DNA of 64,000 nucleotides from Halorubrum persicum (lineage in GTDB: Archaea > Halobacteriota > Halobacteria > Halobacteriales > Haloferacaceae): NCBI RefSeq assembly GCF_002727125.1, contig NZ_NHOA01000017.1:1-64000 (forward strand), given 5' to 3'. Positions 31,842 to 40,226 of the stretch are shown here, piece by piece. Under the pieces are notes generated by a model. The model worked only from the letters and a program-made list of their open reading frames with translations. It was not told the origin of the DNA and did not search any database. How positions within the stretch are numbered: the first letter of the stretch is position 1; each line of letters starts with the position of its first letter. The translations under genes and the position numbers were made by a program.

Positions 31842-34807
31842 TCGTCCTTTGCCTCTGTAGGAGAGACGACGTACGCCGCTGTTACTAATTCCGGTTCTTG
31901 GGGAGTAACGTGCTTCTCTTCCTCAAGCCTGGATAGCTCCTCTTCACGTTCTCGTCGTAGACTCTCGAGCTTCTGCTTCGCGTTCCCAATCGGCGCGGAC
32001 ATATCCGCACCCTGCTCAGCCCGCTGTTGGTACTGCTCTAACCGCTCCTCCCACTCTTCGATTTGCTCTTCGAAGTATCGCTCAGCGTGCTCACGTTTGA
32101 TTTCGATCTCCCGTTCTCGTTCGGTTCGGGCCTCTTCAGCAAACGACTCAACGTGCGTCCACGCCTCCATCTCTGCTGCCTCGTAGAGGTCCTCAGCCAT
32201 ACTCGAGAGCCGATCAACCTCGTGCGACAACGAGACGTCACTGGGAGCGACCGTCTTCGAGAGTTGAGGAACATCCGTCGTTACACTGCCATCCGGGCGA
32301 GCGTAGAGGCGAACGAACTTCTCAGTCACCACGTCGCCGGCACCGGAGACGTAGCCAAGTCGGTAATTGAACAGGATTCCAGGCGTTCGAGACGCCGTCG
32401 CAGCGACCTTCGTCGCAATTTCACCCTGGATCCGGTCGCTGTCCGAGCAGATTTCGATGAGCGACTCGACGAGAGGATGGTCAAGCGAGATGAACTCGAC
32501 ATCATCCTCCTCCATCGCGATATCCTTGGTGAACGTGGCCCGTGGGTACTGTCGTGCTACCTGATTTCCACTCAGGACCTCAGGGACATCCAACTGGAAC
32601 ACGTCCCCTTCCATCCTGGCCGGCCCCGGTCGAACGCCCTTGATAGAGCCGCCGAATTCGTCGAAGAACACTCGCACGAGCGTCTCGATATCGTCCTCGG
32701 ACACCTCGCCGTGTTGACTGCGTTCGATCACGTCGAGAATCTCATCGTCTTCGCCGGAGAGGTCGAAGCGGTCGCGAATCAGGAACTCGTTTTCGACGGT
32801 CTGAATCGCTTCGCGTTTCTCCTCGATGGTCGCCTCGATATCGGCGACGACACGTTCAGTCGGCTCCCCTTCAGCGATAGCCGCCATTATCGTCTCGTCC
32901 AAGTCGACATCCTCGAGGACGCGACCGAGGACATCTGAGCGCATCCCGAGGTCCGACTCGATCTGGTTCGTCTTCTCGATGAGCAGGTTGAGGATCTCGC
33001 TCTCGCGGGTATCGGCAAAGAAGAGATTCCGAATCTCGACCGTGTGCTCCTGGCCGTAGCGGTGGAGCCGCCCCATCCGCTGGTCGATCCTGATGGGATT
33101 CCACGGGAGGTCGTAGTTCACCATGATGTGGGCGAACTGGAGGTTGAGCCCTTCCTGGGCGGCGTCAGTCGCGAGCATCAGGTTGGCCTCCTCCTCGAAT
33201 TTGCTCATCTCTTCCCGTCGACGGGACTGCTCGAGGTCGCCGTACACCTGGGCGACATCATGATCAGCGAAGACCTCGTCACGTAGATACTCCAGCGTGT
33301 CCGTGTATTCGGTGAAGATCAGGATTTTCTCGTCGGGGTCCTCTGAGAGAATGCGGTCGACGAACTGCCGGAGCAATCGGGCCTTCGAGTCCGTCTCGAT
33401 GTTCTTGGCCTGCTGCCAGAGCTGTTTCACGCGGTCCAGCTCCTGCTGGACTTGCGACTGATTGAGCGTAATCGTGACCGTCTCAAGCGCCTCCTCGACC
33501 CGAGCGCGTTCTGCGTCGGTGAGCGTCTCGGGTTCGGTACTATACCGCGGAATGAGGTCCTGAACCTCGTCAGGGAGGTCTTCTGCGACGGCGTCGTTCT
33601 GAATCGCCCGCATCCGGTTTTCGAGGGACTTCCGGATCGCGTAGATACTCGAGACCAGCCGCTTCTGGTAGATGACCATCGTGAACCCCGCCGCCTGGTT
33701 CTCCTCCTGCTGGGCGAGGTTGTAGTACTCGCGGATGTACTCGGTGACGTCGTCGTACAGCTTCCGCTCCTCGCGAGTCATCTCGACCGGGAGTGCCTCG
33801 ATGTTCTTCTCGGGGAACATTCGGGTCCCGTCGGTCTCGTACATATCGTCCTTCAGCCGGCGGATCATCAGGTCCTCAAGCGCCTCGGGACTGATCTGCG
33901 ACTCGTGGCTGAAGCGATACGGATCGAGCAGGCTCACGAGGAAGTAGAACTGGTCTGATTTCCCCTTATGCGGGGTCCCGGTGAGCAACAGCAGCGCATC
34001 GGAGTTGTCGGCGACGGCCTCACCAACTTGGTATCGCTGTGTCCGCTCGATGGAGTCATCGCTCGACCGTCTGGCCGTAAGGTGATGGGCCTCGTCGAAG
34101 ACCGCGACGTCCCACTCCTCGTCGAGATTCTGGAGGGCATCGAGGACGGAGACGCGGTCCGACTCGGGGTCGTCGGTGGTCTGCTTCGCGAAGTCGATGG
34201 AGGTGATGATGAGGTCCTCTTGCTTCCAGACGTTCTGGCTGGGGTGGGACTTTCGGTGTGTACGAACCGTCTCGCGGTCGTAGATGACGAAGTTGCGGTC
34301 GAACTTCTCGCGCATCTCCTCCTGCCACTGGACGGTCAGCGGCGCCGGCGCGACGATGAGCACCCGGTCGGCGCGGTCGCGAGCGATGAGCTCTTCGATG
34401 ACGATGCCGGCTTCGATGGTCTTCCCGAGGCCGACCTCGTCGCCGATGAGGTAGCGGTGGTCGTAGGAGTTGAGGATCTCGTAGGCGGCCTGTACCTGGT
34501 ACGGTTCGATCTCGATGCGGTTGCTGGTCAGCGAGAGGAATCGATCGTACTTGTAGGCGAGATCCAGCCGGATCGCCCGCTCTCGAAGGTCGTAGTGGAG
34601 TGGGGCGTCGGACTGGCCTGCTGCGAGGCGATCGACGAGCGAGTCGAGTTTCTCGATGTGAGGGAGGCCGCTGGGGAGTTTGCGGAGCTGGCCCTCCGAG
34701 GTGTAGACGTGGAGGAGATGCCCACCGTTGGGCCGTTGCTCGATTTTCGTAATCTCTCCACGCCCGCCGGCGAACTTGACTTGATCGCCGACCTCGAATT
34801 GGTTCAT
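31838..34807 (-). CDS. SNF2-family helicase/translocase
   Basis: The 989-residue protein starts with a small SH3-like segment (FEVGDQVKFAGGRGEITKIE). SNF2 motifs follow: GDEVGLGKTIEAGIVIEELI near residue 127, VFDEAHHLTARRSSDDSIE near 238, LLTGTPHKGKSDQFYFLVS, and a helicase-C domain (ILIFTEYTDTLEYLRD, then ATDAAQEGLNLQFAHIMVNY and QRMGRLHRYGQEHTVEIR). A long charged coiled coil forms the end. It overlaps both the methyltransferase and the TBP gene by 4 bp. Type ISP, DISARM (DrmD) and similar systems use such translocases with N6-methyltransferases. Confidence 0.88.
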   Translation of the reverse strand: MNQFEVGDQVKFAGGRGEITKIEQRPNGGHLLHVYTSEGQLRKLPSGLPHIEKLDSLVDRLAAGQSDAPLHYDLRERAIRLDLAYKYDRFLSLTSNRIEIEPYQVQAAYEILNSYDHRYLIGDEVGLGKTIEAGIVIEELIARDRADRVLIVAPAPLTVQWQEEMREKFDRNFVIYDRETVRTHRKSHPSQNVWKQEDLIITSIDFAKQTTDDPESDRVSVLDALQNLDEEWDVAVFDEAHHLTARRSSDDSIERTQRYQVGEAVADNSDALLLLTGTPHKGKSDQFYFLVSLLDPYRFSHESQISPEALEDLMIRRLKDDMYETDGTRMFPEKNIEALPVEMTREERKLYDDVTEYIREYYNLAQQEENQAAGFTMVIYQKRLVSSIYAIRKSLENRMRAIQNDAVAEDLPDEVQDLIPRYSTEPETLTDAERARVEEALETVTITLNQSQVQQELDRVKQLWQQAKNIETDSKARLLRQFVDRILSEDPDEKILIFTEYTDTLEYLRDEVFADHDVAQVYGDLEQSRRREEMSKFEEEANLMLATDAAQEGLNLQFAHIMVNYDLPWNPIRIDQRMGRLHRYGQEHTVEIRNLFFADTRESEILNLLIEKTNQIESDLGMRSDVLGRVLEDVDLDETIMAAIAEGEPTERVVADIEATIEEKREAIQTVENEFLIRDRFDLSGEDDEILDVIERSQHGEVSEDDIETLVRVFFDEFGGSIKGVRPGPARMEGDVFQLDVPEVLSGNQVARQYPRATFTKDIAMEEDDVEFISLDHPLVESLIEICSDSDRIQGEIATKVAATASRTPGILFNYRLGYVSGAGDVVTEKFVRLYARPDGSVTTDVPQLSKTVAPSDVSLSHEVDRLSSMAEDLYEAAEMEAWTHVESFAEEARTEREREIEIKREHAERYFEEQIEEWEERLEQYQQRAEQGADMSAPIGNAKQKLESLRREREEELSRLEEEKHVTPQEPELVTAAYVVSPTEAKDE

Positions 34808-37800
34808 CCTTCTGTAGCTTCCTCAATAATCTGAATATCAGCCTCGTCGAGATTGAACAGTTCGTAGACCTTATTATCGATCTGAGAGTCAAGGTCGCTG
34901 ATTTTCACATCCAGTTTTTCAGCGTGTTCTTTTCTATCGAGGTAGCGCTCAAGATCGTCCTCTATATCATCGATTGCGGGTAAAGTGAGTTCCTCCAGTC
35001 TATCAACTAACGATGTTGTGGAAGTTGCGTTGTCCCGGAAGTTGGCAAAGCCGTCTCCCTCACTCACAGCATATTCGACGAATTCGGCGAGCAGGGAACG
35101 AGTCCGGTCGTCAAGTCCGACAAACTCCATTGCAGGGATCAATTCTGTCTCCGTATAGCCCCAACGATCAGTTTCGAATTCTTCTTCGTCTTCAGGTTTA
35201 TAACGAGCAGAGAGGCTAATTACTACGTCTGACCCGTTTTCTGTGACTGAAACGGAACCAACTCGAAGACTGTCCCGTGTCTCTGTAGTCTCCGCAATGA
35301 TTGACTCGGCAACTCCTTCTGGGGGCTGATATATCCCGATATCGGCAAGTTTCCGACCATCATCATATGGACGAATATAATCAAGCAGATCCAGATTAAG
35401 TGACTCCCTCGTTTGTCGGGATTCAGTCAACTCTTCGGCAAGGTCAGCTAATTCTTCGACGTCCTCATCCTGTTCATCCGCCAGAGATGTGGGGACAGGG
35501 AGCCCTTTGATAGCGTGTGTGAAAGACCGTTGGTAGCCACCTCGGTACTCAGACGTTACGAATTGATAGTACCAATTGACAGGGGTTGAGTTCAGAACTG
35601 CCAAGAGAGCATAGGAATCCGAGGGGACAAAGTAACAGGTATTAACCATATAATATCCCGACGTATCCATAGCGAAGCTACACTCTTTTGAGATATCAGG
35701 ATAGACTATTTTCGGGTTCTCAAAGAAGGGTTCATACTCTTCCTGATCCTGCTGGAGCTCGTACCATTCTTCATCTGTTGCGGTATCTCCAATCTGATCC
35801 TTGTACTTCGATAGATGATTCTTCACCGCAGGATAGTCGTCGATATTGACACCGACTTTGGAATAAATTAGATACCTCGATTGGTTGTCAATATGATACC
35901 GAGAGAGGTCAGTCCCTTTCAGAAGCGGTTTGATTATTTCAGCTGAACTCTCGTCTTGTGATACCAATTCGTTTCGCTTCTTTTCGTCAATAACAAAAGC
36001 GTCATTCCCGCCTGTTACGACGCCTCTCCCGAGACCATCAACTGCATTCTTGACTCCCGCAACCTCTGTTACATATTCAACTAGTTCGTTAGAGCGATTG
36101 TCGAGTGTCCTTTTGACCCGTTCTTCATCGACAGACCCCATTGACCACTTGTCCGAGTCGAAATATTCGGCAGGTAGTGACACCGCCAGTTCTTCAAACT
36201 TTGCGGACAGGTCATCAAAATCCAGACTCTCGAATTTTGCTGCTCGAACATCTTCGACGAATCTCTCTCGAGCGTCTATGATGAATATCGCTGGGTACGT
36301 CGATATACCCGGGAATACTTCTAGATCACCGAAGTCTAGCACCTGTTCGACTTGATAATTTGTCAATAGTTCTCTGAGGTTTTCTCCATACTTAGCCCTC
36401 ATCCACTTATTAGAAACAATCACCCCATATTTGGAGGAACAAAGCTCCAGACTCCGCTCAATAAAGTATGCATACAAGTCCACGCGGGTATCATGAACGT
36501 CATATCGCGACGAGAGGAACGGCTTTAGCGGTTTGATTTGTTCCATCCGGACATACGGGGGGTTCCCAATAACTGCGTCAAATCCAGGATCGGATACACT
36601 GTTCCCGTCCACGTCGTAGAAGACCTCTGGATACTCCAGCTTCCAATGGAAGTAATCATTCTCATCTGCCCATTTTTGAGCGTCTTCGAACCACTGCAGA
36701 CCCTCGATTGCGGCCCACTTTTCATCGTCTTCCAAGGCCGCAGCCATGCGTTGATAGGCGTCGGAGGGAAGATTATCCAGACCAAATTCTTCGGCAGTAT
36801 GGACATTCGTCATCGCTTCAAGCCGCTGCCGAAGCTTGTTCCGTTCGAACTCGTCGTACTTGGCCTCCATCTCCTTGACGTCAGCGAGTTCCTGGTTCTC
36901 GATGGCGATGAAGTCCTGATAGATCCGCATTAGCTGTTCGATGGTCCCCTTCCGAGCCACACCGAAGTCAGCGAGTGTCGCGTTCTGCCCATCACCACCA
37001 GCATCAGACTCCAGCTCTTCAATTTCCTCGATGTCGCTACCGACAAGCGAGTTGCCCGTCTTCAGGTGGTGATCTAAGAACGCAAGCGGTTGTTCAGCCG
37101 CGAGCGTCCGAAGCCAAAGGGACACCTTTGCAAGCTCGACAGCGAGCGGATTCAGATCGACGCCATAGATACAGCGCTGGGCGACCTGCCGGCGGGCCCA
37201 GTTGATGTCGTGCTCTTCGTCGACGGTTTCGATTCCCTGCTGGGCGGCCTGCTTTTCTTGGGCGTCGATGATCTCACGCGCCAGATAGTCGATAGCACTC
37301 GTCAGGAAGTGACCGCTTCCCATCGCGGGATCGAGGATCTTTAGGTCGAAGATGCGTTCTGCGAATTCCGCTGCAAATCCACGCTCACCCCGGGCACTCT
37401 GTGCCATGAGGTCGTTCCGGATATCCGTGACGAGCGGTTCCAGCGTCTCTTCGACGATGTACTCAACGACGTACTCCGGCGTGTAGTACGAGCCCGTGGC
37501 TTTGCGTTCCCCAGACCCGGTCGTAAGGTGGATTTCACCCTCCTCGACGATCACCTCGTCACCCTCGCCGGCAGGGACGTACTCACCGTCCTCCAGCGCG
37601 AGCGGTTCGTCAGCGACGTCGAGCTGATACTCGAGAAGCCCCTCGTAGATGCTCCCCAGGTGGCGGACGTCCAGCGACGAGTAGTCGACGAAGATCTTCC
37701 CGCCGCCGTTGCCGTTCTGACTCCGGGTGAGTAGTTCGATGACCTCAGCGAGGTAGGCGTCCCCGACCTGGTGGGTCGCGAGGAACCGGGCTTCGACGCT

Positions 37801-38940
37801 GTCGTCCTCGTCCGGGTCAGTTCTGAACAGTCCGCCGTTGTACGCTGGGATGTAAAGGTCCTCCTCAGGGATACCGCGCGACTGACTGCCCTGGTCGATG
37901 AGTTTGAACAGCTCGTCCAGTCGGTCCCAGAGGTTGTCTTGCCAGTCGCGATACTTCGGATTCGGGCTGTCGAGTTCTTCAGCGACGTCCTGCTTGAGTG
38001 TATTCAGACTGTAGGATTCCTCGTAGATCTCGTTGTTCGTGTCGAGCAGGTCACGACCCTCACTTTCTGCGTAGAGCACGAAGATGAGCCGGTAGAGGTA
38101 GATGAGCGAACTGTCGTGAATGAGGTCGAGATCGTCCTCGGAGAGGTCGTTGTCCGGGTACTGCATGAATCCCTCCGAGAGCACCTTGATCGCCTCGTAG
38201 ATGTTGTCCTGGAGGTCCTCTCCCAACTCTTGGGCGAAGACATTAGACTCGTCGTAGACTTCATCGAGGAAGCACTCGCCGCTGGAGTCCTCGAGGAATG
38301 CGCCGTGCCTGAAGAAGAGGTAGAAGTATTTGAAATCCTCAAGATCGCCTTTTTCGAGGACGGTCGGCAGGTCGATTTCGTAGTAGGAGTCGAGGCGGTG
38401 GCTCGTCGGACCGTAGTAGAGCCGCCACTTCTTCCCGTCAGTGAGGACGGCCCACCGCGCCGGCGTCTCCTGCAGGTAGACGTGAATCTGGTAGCTCGGG
38501 TTCTCGAAGTCCCGCTCGTGTTCCCCGCTCCCGCGGGTATCGAGCGGACGACCCCAGCGCTTGGCGTCCGCGACGGCGACGGCGTCCTTGTAGAAATCGC
38601 CACCTTCCTCGCGGCGCTCGAACGCACCGCGTGCGGCGTCCTCGGTCTCGAAGAAGCCATAGTCGGGACGGCGCTGGGTCCGGCTGGTACTCTCTTCGAC
38701 CTCGAAGGGGATACCCAGTTTCCGGAACATCGGCCGGATAAACTTCTCCTCGAGCTGGGACTCGTTACGCTTGGGAGCCGTACCCTTCTCGCGCTCCCAC
38801 AGGTCCATGATGTCCGCTTTCGCCTCGCGGAGGTCCTCGTCGCTAAGCTCGTCCCACGCCTCGGTTTCGGGGAGGTGCTCGTCCAGGTAGTAGTTCGAGA
38901 ACAGGTCGCGATTCGTCCGATAGGTGAGTGCCGTTTGCAT
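34804..38940 (-). CDS. Type IIG-like N6-adenine methyltransferase-nuclease
   Basis: This 1378-residue fusion has an N-terminal nuclease-like domain (RRPDYGFF near residue 88, then AVADAKRWGRPLD near 120, a PD-(D/E)xK-like spacing). The methyltransferase core has ILDPAMGSGHFLTSAIDYLA near 536, GVDLNPLAVELAKVSLW near 595 and FDAVIGNPPYVRMEQ near 790. The last 550 residues are a TaqI/Eco57I-like target domain. The last third of the gene, which encodes the target domain, is visibly AT-richer than the first two thirds. It is coupled to the SNF2 gene (4-bp overlap) and to the AbrB-like gene (3 bp). Confidence 0.88.
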   Translation of the reverse strand: MQTALTYRTNRDLFSNYYLDEHLPETEAWDELSDEDLREAKADIMDLWEREKGTAPKRNESQLEEKFIRPMFRKLGIPFEVEESTSRTQRRPDYGFFETEDAARGAFERREEGGDFYKDAVAVADAKRWGRPLDTRGSGEHERDFENPSYQIHVYLQETPARWAVLTDGKKWRLYYGPTSHRLDSYYEIDLPTVLEKGDLEDFKYFYLFFRHGAFLEDSSGECFLDEVYDESNVFAQELGEDLQDNIYEAIKVLSEGFMQYPDNDLSEDDLDLIHDSSLIYLYRLIFVLYAESEGRDLLDTNNEIYEESYSLNTLKQDVAEELDSPNPKYRDWQDNLWDRLDELFKLIDQGSQSRGIPEEDLYIPAYNGGLFRTDPDEDDSVEARFLATHQVGDAYLAEVIELLTRSQNGNGGGKIFVDYSSLDVRHLGSIYEGLLEYQLDVADEPLALEDGEYVPAGEGDEVIVEEGEIHLTTGSGERKATGSYYTPEYVVEYIVEETLEPLVTDIRNDLMAQSARGERGFAAEFAERIFDLKILDPAMGSGHFLTSAIDYLAREIIDAQEKQAAQQGIETVDEEHDINWARRQVAQRCIYGVDLNPLAVELAKVSLWLRTLAAEQPLAFLDHHLKTGNSLVGSDIEEIEELESDAGGDGQNATLADFGVARKGTIEQLMRIYQDFIAIENQELADVKEMEAKYDEFERNKLRQRLEAMTNVHTAEEFGLDNLPSDAYQRMAAALEDDEKWAAIEGLQWFEDAQKWADENDYFHWKLEYPEVFYDVDGNSVSDPGFDAVIGNPPYVRMEQIKPLKPFLSSRYDVHDTRVDLYAYFIERSLELCSSKYGVIVSNKWMRAKYGENLRELLTNYQVEQVLDFGDLEVFPGISTYPAIFIIDARERFVEDVRAAKFESLDFDDLSAKFEELAVSLPAEYFDSDKWSMGSVDEERVKRTLDNRSNELVEYVTEVAGVKNAVDGLGRGVVTGGNDAFVIDEKKRNELVSQDESSAEIIKPLLKGTDLSRYHIDNQSRYLIYSKVGVNIDDYPAVKNHLSKYKDQIGDTATDEEWYELQQDQEEYEPFFENPKIVYPDISKECSFAMDTSGYYMVNTCYFVPSDSYALLAVLNSTPVNWYYQFVTSEYRGGYQRSFTHAIKGLPVPTSLADEQDEDVEELADLAEELTESRQTRESLNLDLLDYIRPYDDGRKLADIGIYQPPEGVAESIIAETTETRDSLRVGSVSVTENGSDVVISLSARYKPEDEEEFETDRWGYTETELIPAMEFVGLDDRTRSLLAEFVEYAVSEGDGFANFRDNATSTTSLVDRLEELTLPAIDDIEDDLERYLDRKEHAEKLDVKISDLDSQIDNKVYELFNLDEADIQIIEEATEG

Positions 38941-38943
38941 ACG

Positions 38944-39135
38944 TTATAGTGGAGTGACGATGAGGAACTGGTCCGTGTCCTTGCTGTCGATGATAGCGTG
39001 AGCGACGTCCTTCGTATCGGCAACGTCGACGTCGACATCGTCGCCGATCCCGGCTTCAAGCATTTCGAGCTCAGAACCCGAGATGTTCACCCGCCCGGAG
39101 TTGCCTGAATTCCGGGCGATTGTTTTTCGAGTCAT
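38944..39135 (-). CDS. AbrB/SpoVT-like small DNA-binding protein
   Basis: The 63-residue protein starts MTRKTIARNSGNSGRVNISG and continues ELEMLEAGIGDDVDVDVADT, the AbrB swapped-hairpin pattern (R-x-N-I-S, then L-E-A-G-x-G-D-x-V-x-V). It lies three bases before the methyltransferase gene and would be first in the operon. A perfect palindrome overlaps its TATA box. It is the probable autorepressor of the methyltransferase-SNF2-TBP-AddAB unit. An upstream in-frame Met six codons earlier is possible. Confidence 0.65.
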   Translation of the reverse strand: MTRKTIARNSGNSGRVNISGSELEMLEAGIGDDVDVDVADTKDVAHAIIDSKDTDQFLIVTPL

Positions 39136-39160
39136 TCGCGATGCTTTGCCCAACTGACCG

Positions 39161-39190
39161 CCATTATATAGTCTTTACTTAGACTATTCC
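39161..39190 (-). promoter_or_regulatory. Promoter with overlapping perfect inverted repeat
   Basis: The arms ATAGTCT (39168-39174) and AGACTAT (39181-39187) are perfect inverted copies with a 6-bp spacer. They overlap the minus-strand TATA box (ACTATATAATGG, read on the minus strand) about 30 nt before the AbrB-like start. Binding here would block transcription of the restriction-helicase operon. The probable ligand is the AbrB-like or the TBP product, which is inference. Confidence 0.6.
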
Positions 39191-39226
39191 GTCTCGGTTG
39201 ATACGATTACCAGCATCGCAGTCACG

Positions 39227-39448
39227 TCAAGCAGGCCGGAGATCACGCCAGCGCACGTCGACAGTTTCGCCATCATCCAATTCAACGCGAAAGAGATACC
39301 CCTCCCGTTCATCATCGGTCACAGCTCCTGCATCGTCAGAAATGATCTCAACAACTGTTCCGCGACGCCCATGGAGTCGATCGTGATCGGGATCCGTCTC
39401 ATCAGGGATATCAATTCGAACCGAATCACCGGTGTCGAAGCGTCTCAT
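39227..39448 (-). CDS. Small SH3-like beta-barrel protein
   Basis: This 73-residue protein reads MRRFDTGDSVRIDIPDETDP, then LHGRRGTVVEIISDDAG, YLFRVELDDGETVDVRWRDL. That is a KOW/SH3-like barrel pattern (RRGTVVEI-x-DD). It is the third gene of the TIR operon, seven bases after the membrane-protein stop. It may bind a protein partner or a nucleic acid. I recognise no specific family. An SH3-like fold is inference from strand pattern. Confidence 0.6.
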   Translation of the reverse strand: MRRFDTGDSVRIDIPDETDPDHDRLHGRRGTVVEIISDDAGAVTDDEREGYLFRVELDDGETVDVRWRDLRPA

Positions 39449-39455
39449 AGTGGTT

Positions 39456-40226
39456 TCAGCGGGTTTGAATCCTAAAGAAGATGGCTAAGCCGATTAAGAG
39501 GACGCCACCAACACCAAAACCAACCATCGATGGGTCCGGTAGTGATGGAATGAACCTCTTCACCTGAGGAGTAAGAATGAACCCGCCGGCATATCCTCCG
39601 ACGGAGATGTATCCAGCAGCCAATAGGCGGACGAACCACTGTTCCACAATTGTATGCGAGCGGTGATCAGCATCTTCAGCTGGACGAGGATCAACGATTT
39701 CTGGGTCGGGTTTCTCTCGCTTCAAGTATCGCCATTCATCGAGATACATGCGAACAGGGAGAACCGATTCGATCTCATTCAAGATAGCATACCGCGCTTT
39801 GTTCAGCCGGCGGTATGATTGAAGACTTTGATACCAAAAGTAGCAAATCAGACTACCGAATCCTGATGCGAAGAGAACGATCGCAGCGTTAGTGGTCGTG
39901 AGATTGCCGCGGGCGAGGGCAAAGAGACCGGCCAGTATCGAGGTTAAAATCAGACCGAAAAAGCGGTTCATCTGGACTCGCTGATTGGCTGTCTCGATCG
40001 CAACCTCCCCGTAATGTATGTACTGCTCCATCAGTCGATTCTTCTCGTCCTCACTTAGATTAGCCAGCGGTCCAGTTGTAACATCTTCCTCCTCAGATGG
40101 CTCAGCAGGGTCCCCTCCGGTGACCTCTTCAGAGTGTTCAGGTTCTGTTTCGGGCGTGTCTCCATCGTCAGTATCGGCGCCATCCTCTGAGAGATCAACC
40201 GCCGCTTCGTCGGTTGAATCAGGCAT
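39456..40226 (-). CDS. Multi-pass membrane protein, RipA/8xMP-like
   Basis: This 256-residue protein has an acidic N-terminal arm of about 75 residues. Two membrane helices follow (FFGLILTSILAGLFALARG and IVLFASGFGSLICYFWYQSL), then a cytosolic LNKARYAILNEIESVLPVRM, and two more helices near the end (FVRLLAAGYISVGGYAGG, VGFGVGGVLLIGLAIFF). The W-Y-x-SL-x-SYRRLNKARY-x-ILNEIE-x-LP section matches what I recall of RipA-family octameric membrane proteins. It overlaps the TIR gene by eight bases (ATGCCTGA), so it is a direct operon partner. It may be the pore-like effector of a TIR signal. The start at 40226 gives that overlap. Confidence 0.7.
   Translation of the reverse strand: MPDSTDEAAVDLSEDGADTDDGDTPETEPEHSEEVTGGDPAEPSEEEDVTTGPLANLSEDEKNRLMEQYIHYGEVAIETANQRVQMNRFFGLILTSILAGLFALARGNLTTTNAAIVLFASGFGSLICYFWYQSLQSYRRLNKARYAILNEIESVLPVRMYLDEWRYLKREKPDPEIVDPRPAEDADHRSHTIVEQWFVRLLAAGYISVGGYAGGFILTPQVKRFIPSLPDPSMVGFGVGGVLLIGLAIFFRIQTR

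Noticed and set aside
31838-38940. DISARM class 1 (drmD-drmMI)
   Set aside because: A SNF2 translocase plus N6-methyltransferase fits two components, but drmA, drmB and drmC are not in the window, and the methyltransferase has an N-terminal nuclease domain typical of type IIG enzymes.
34804-38940. BREX PglX
   Set aside because: No PglZ, BrxC or BrxL gene is present, and the N-terminal nuclease-like domain argues for a type IIG enzyme.
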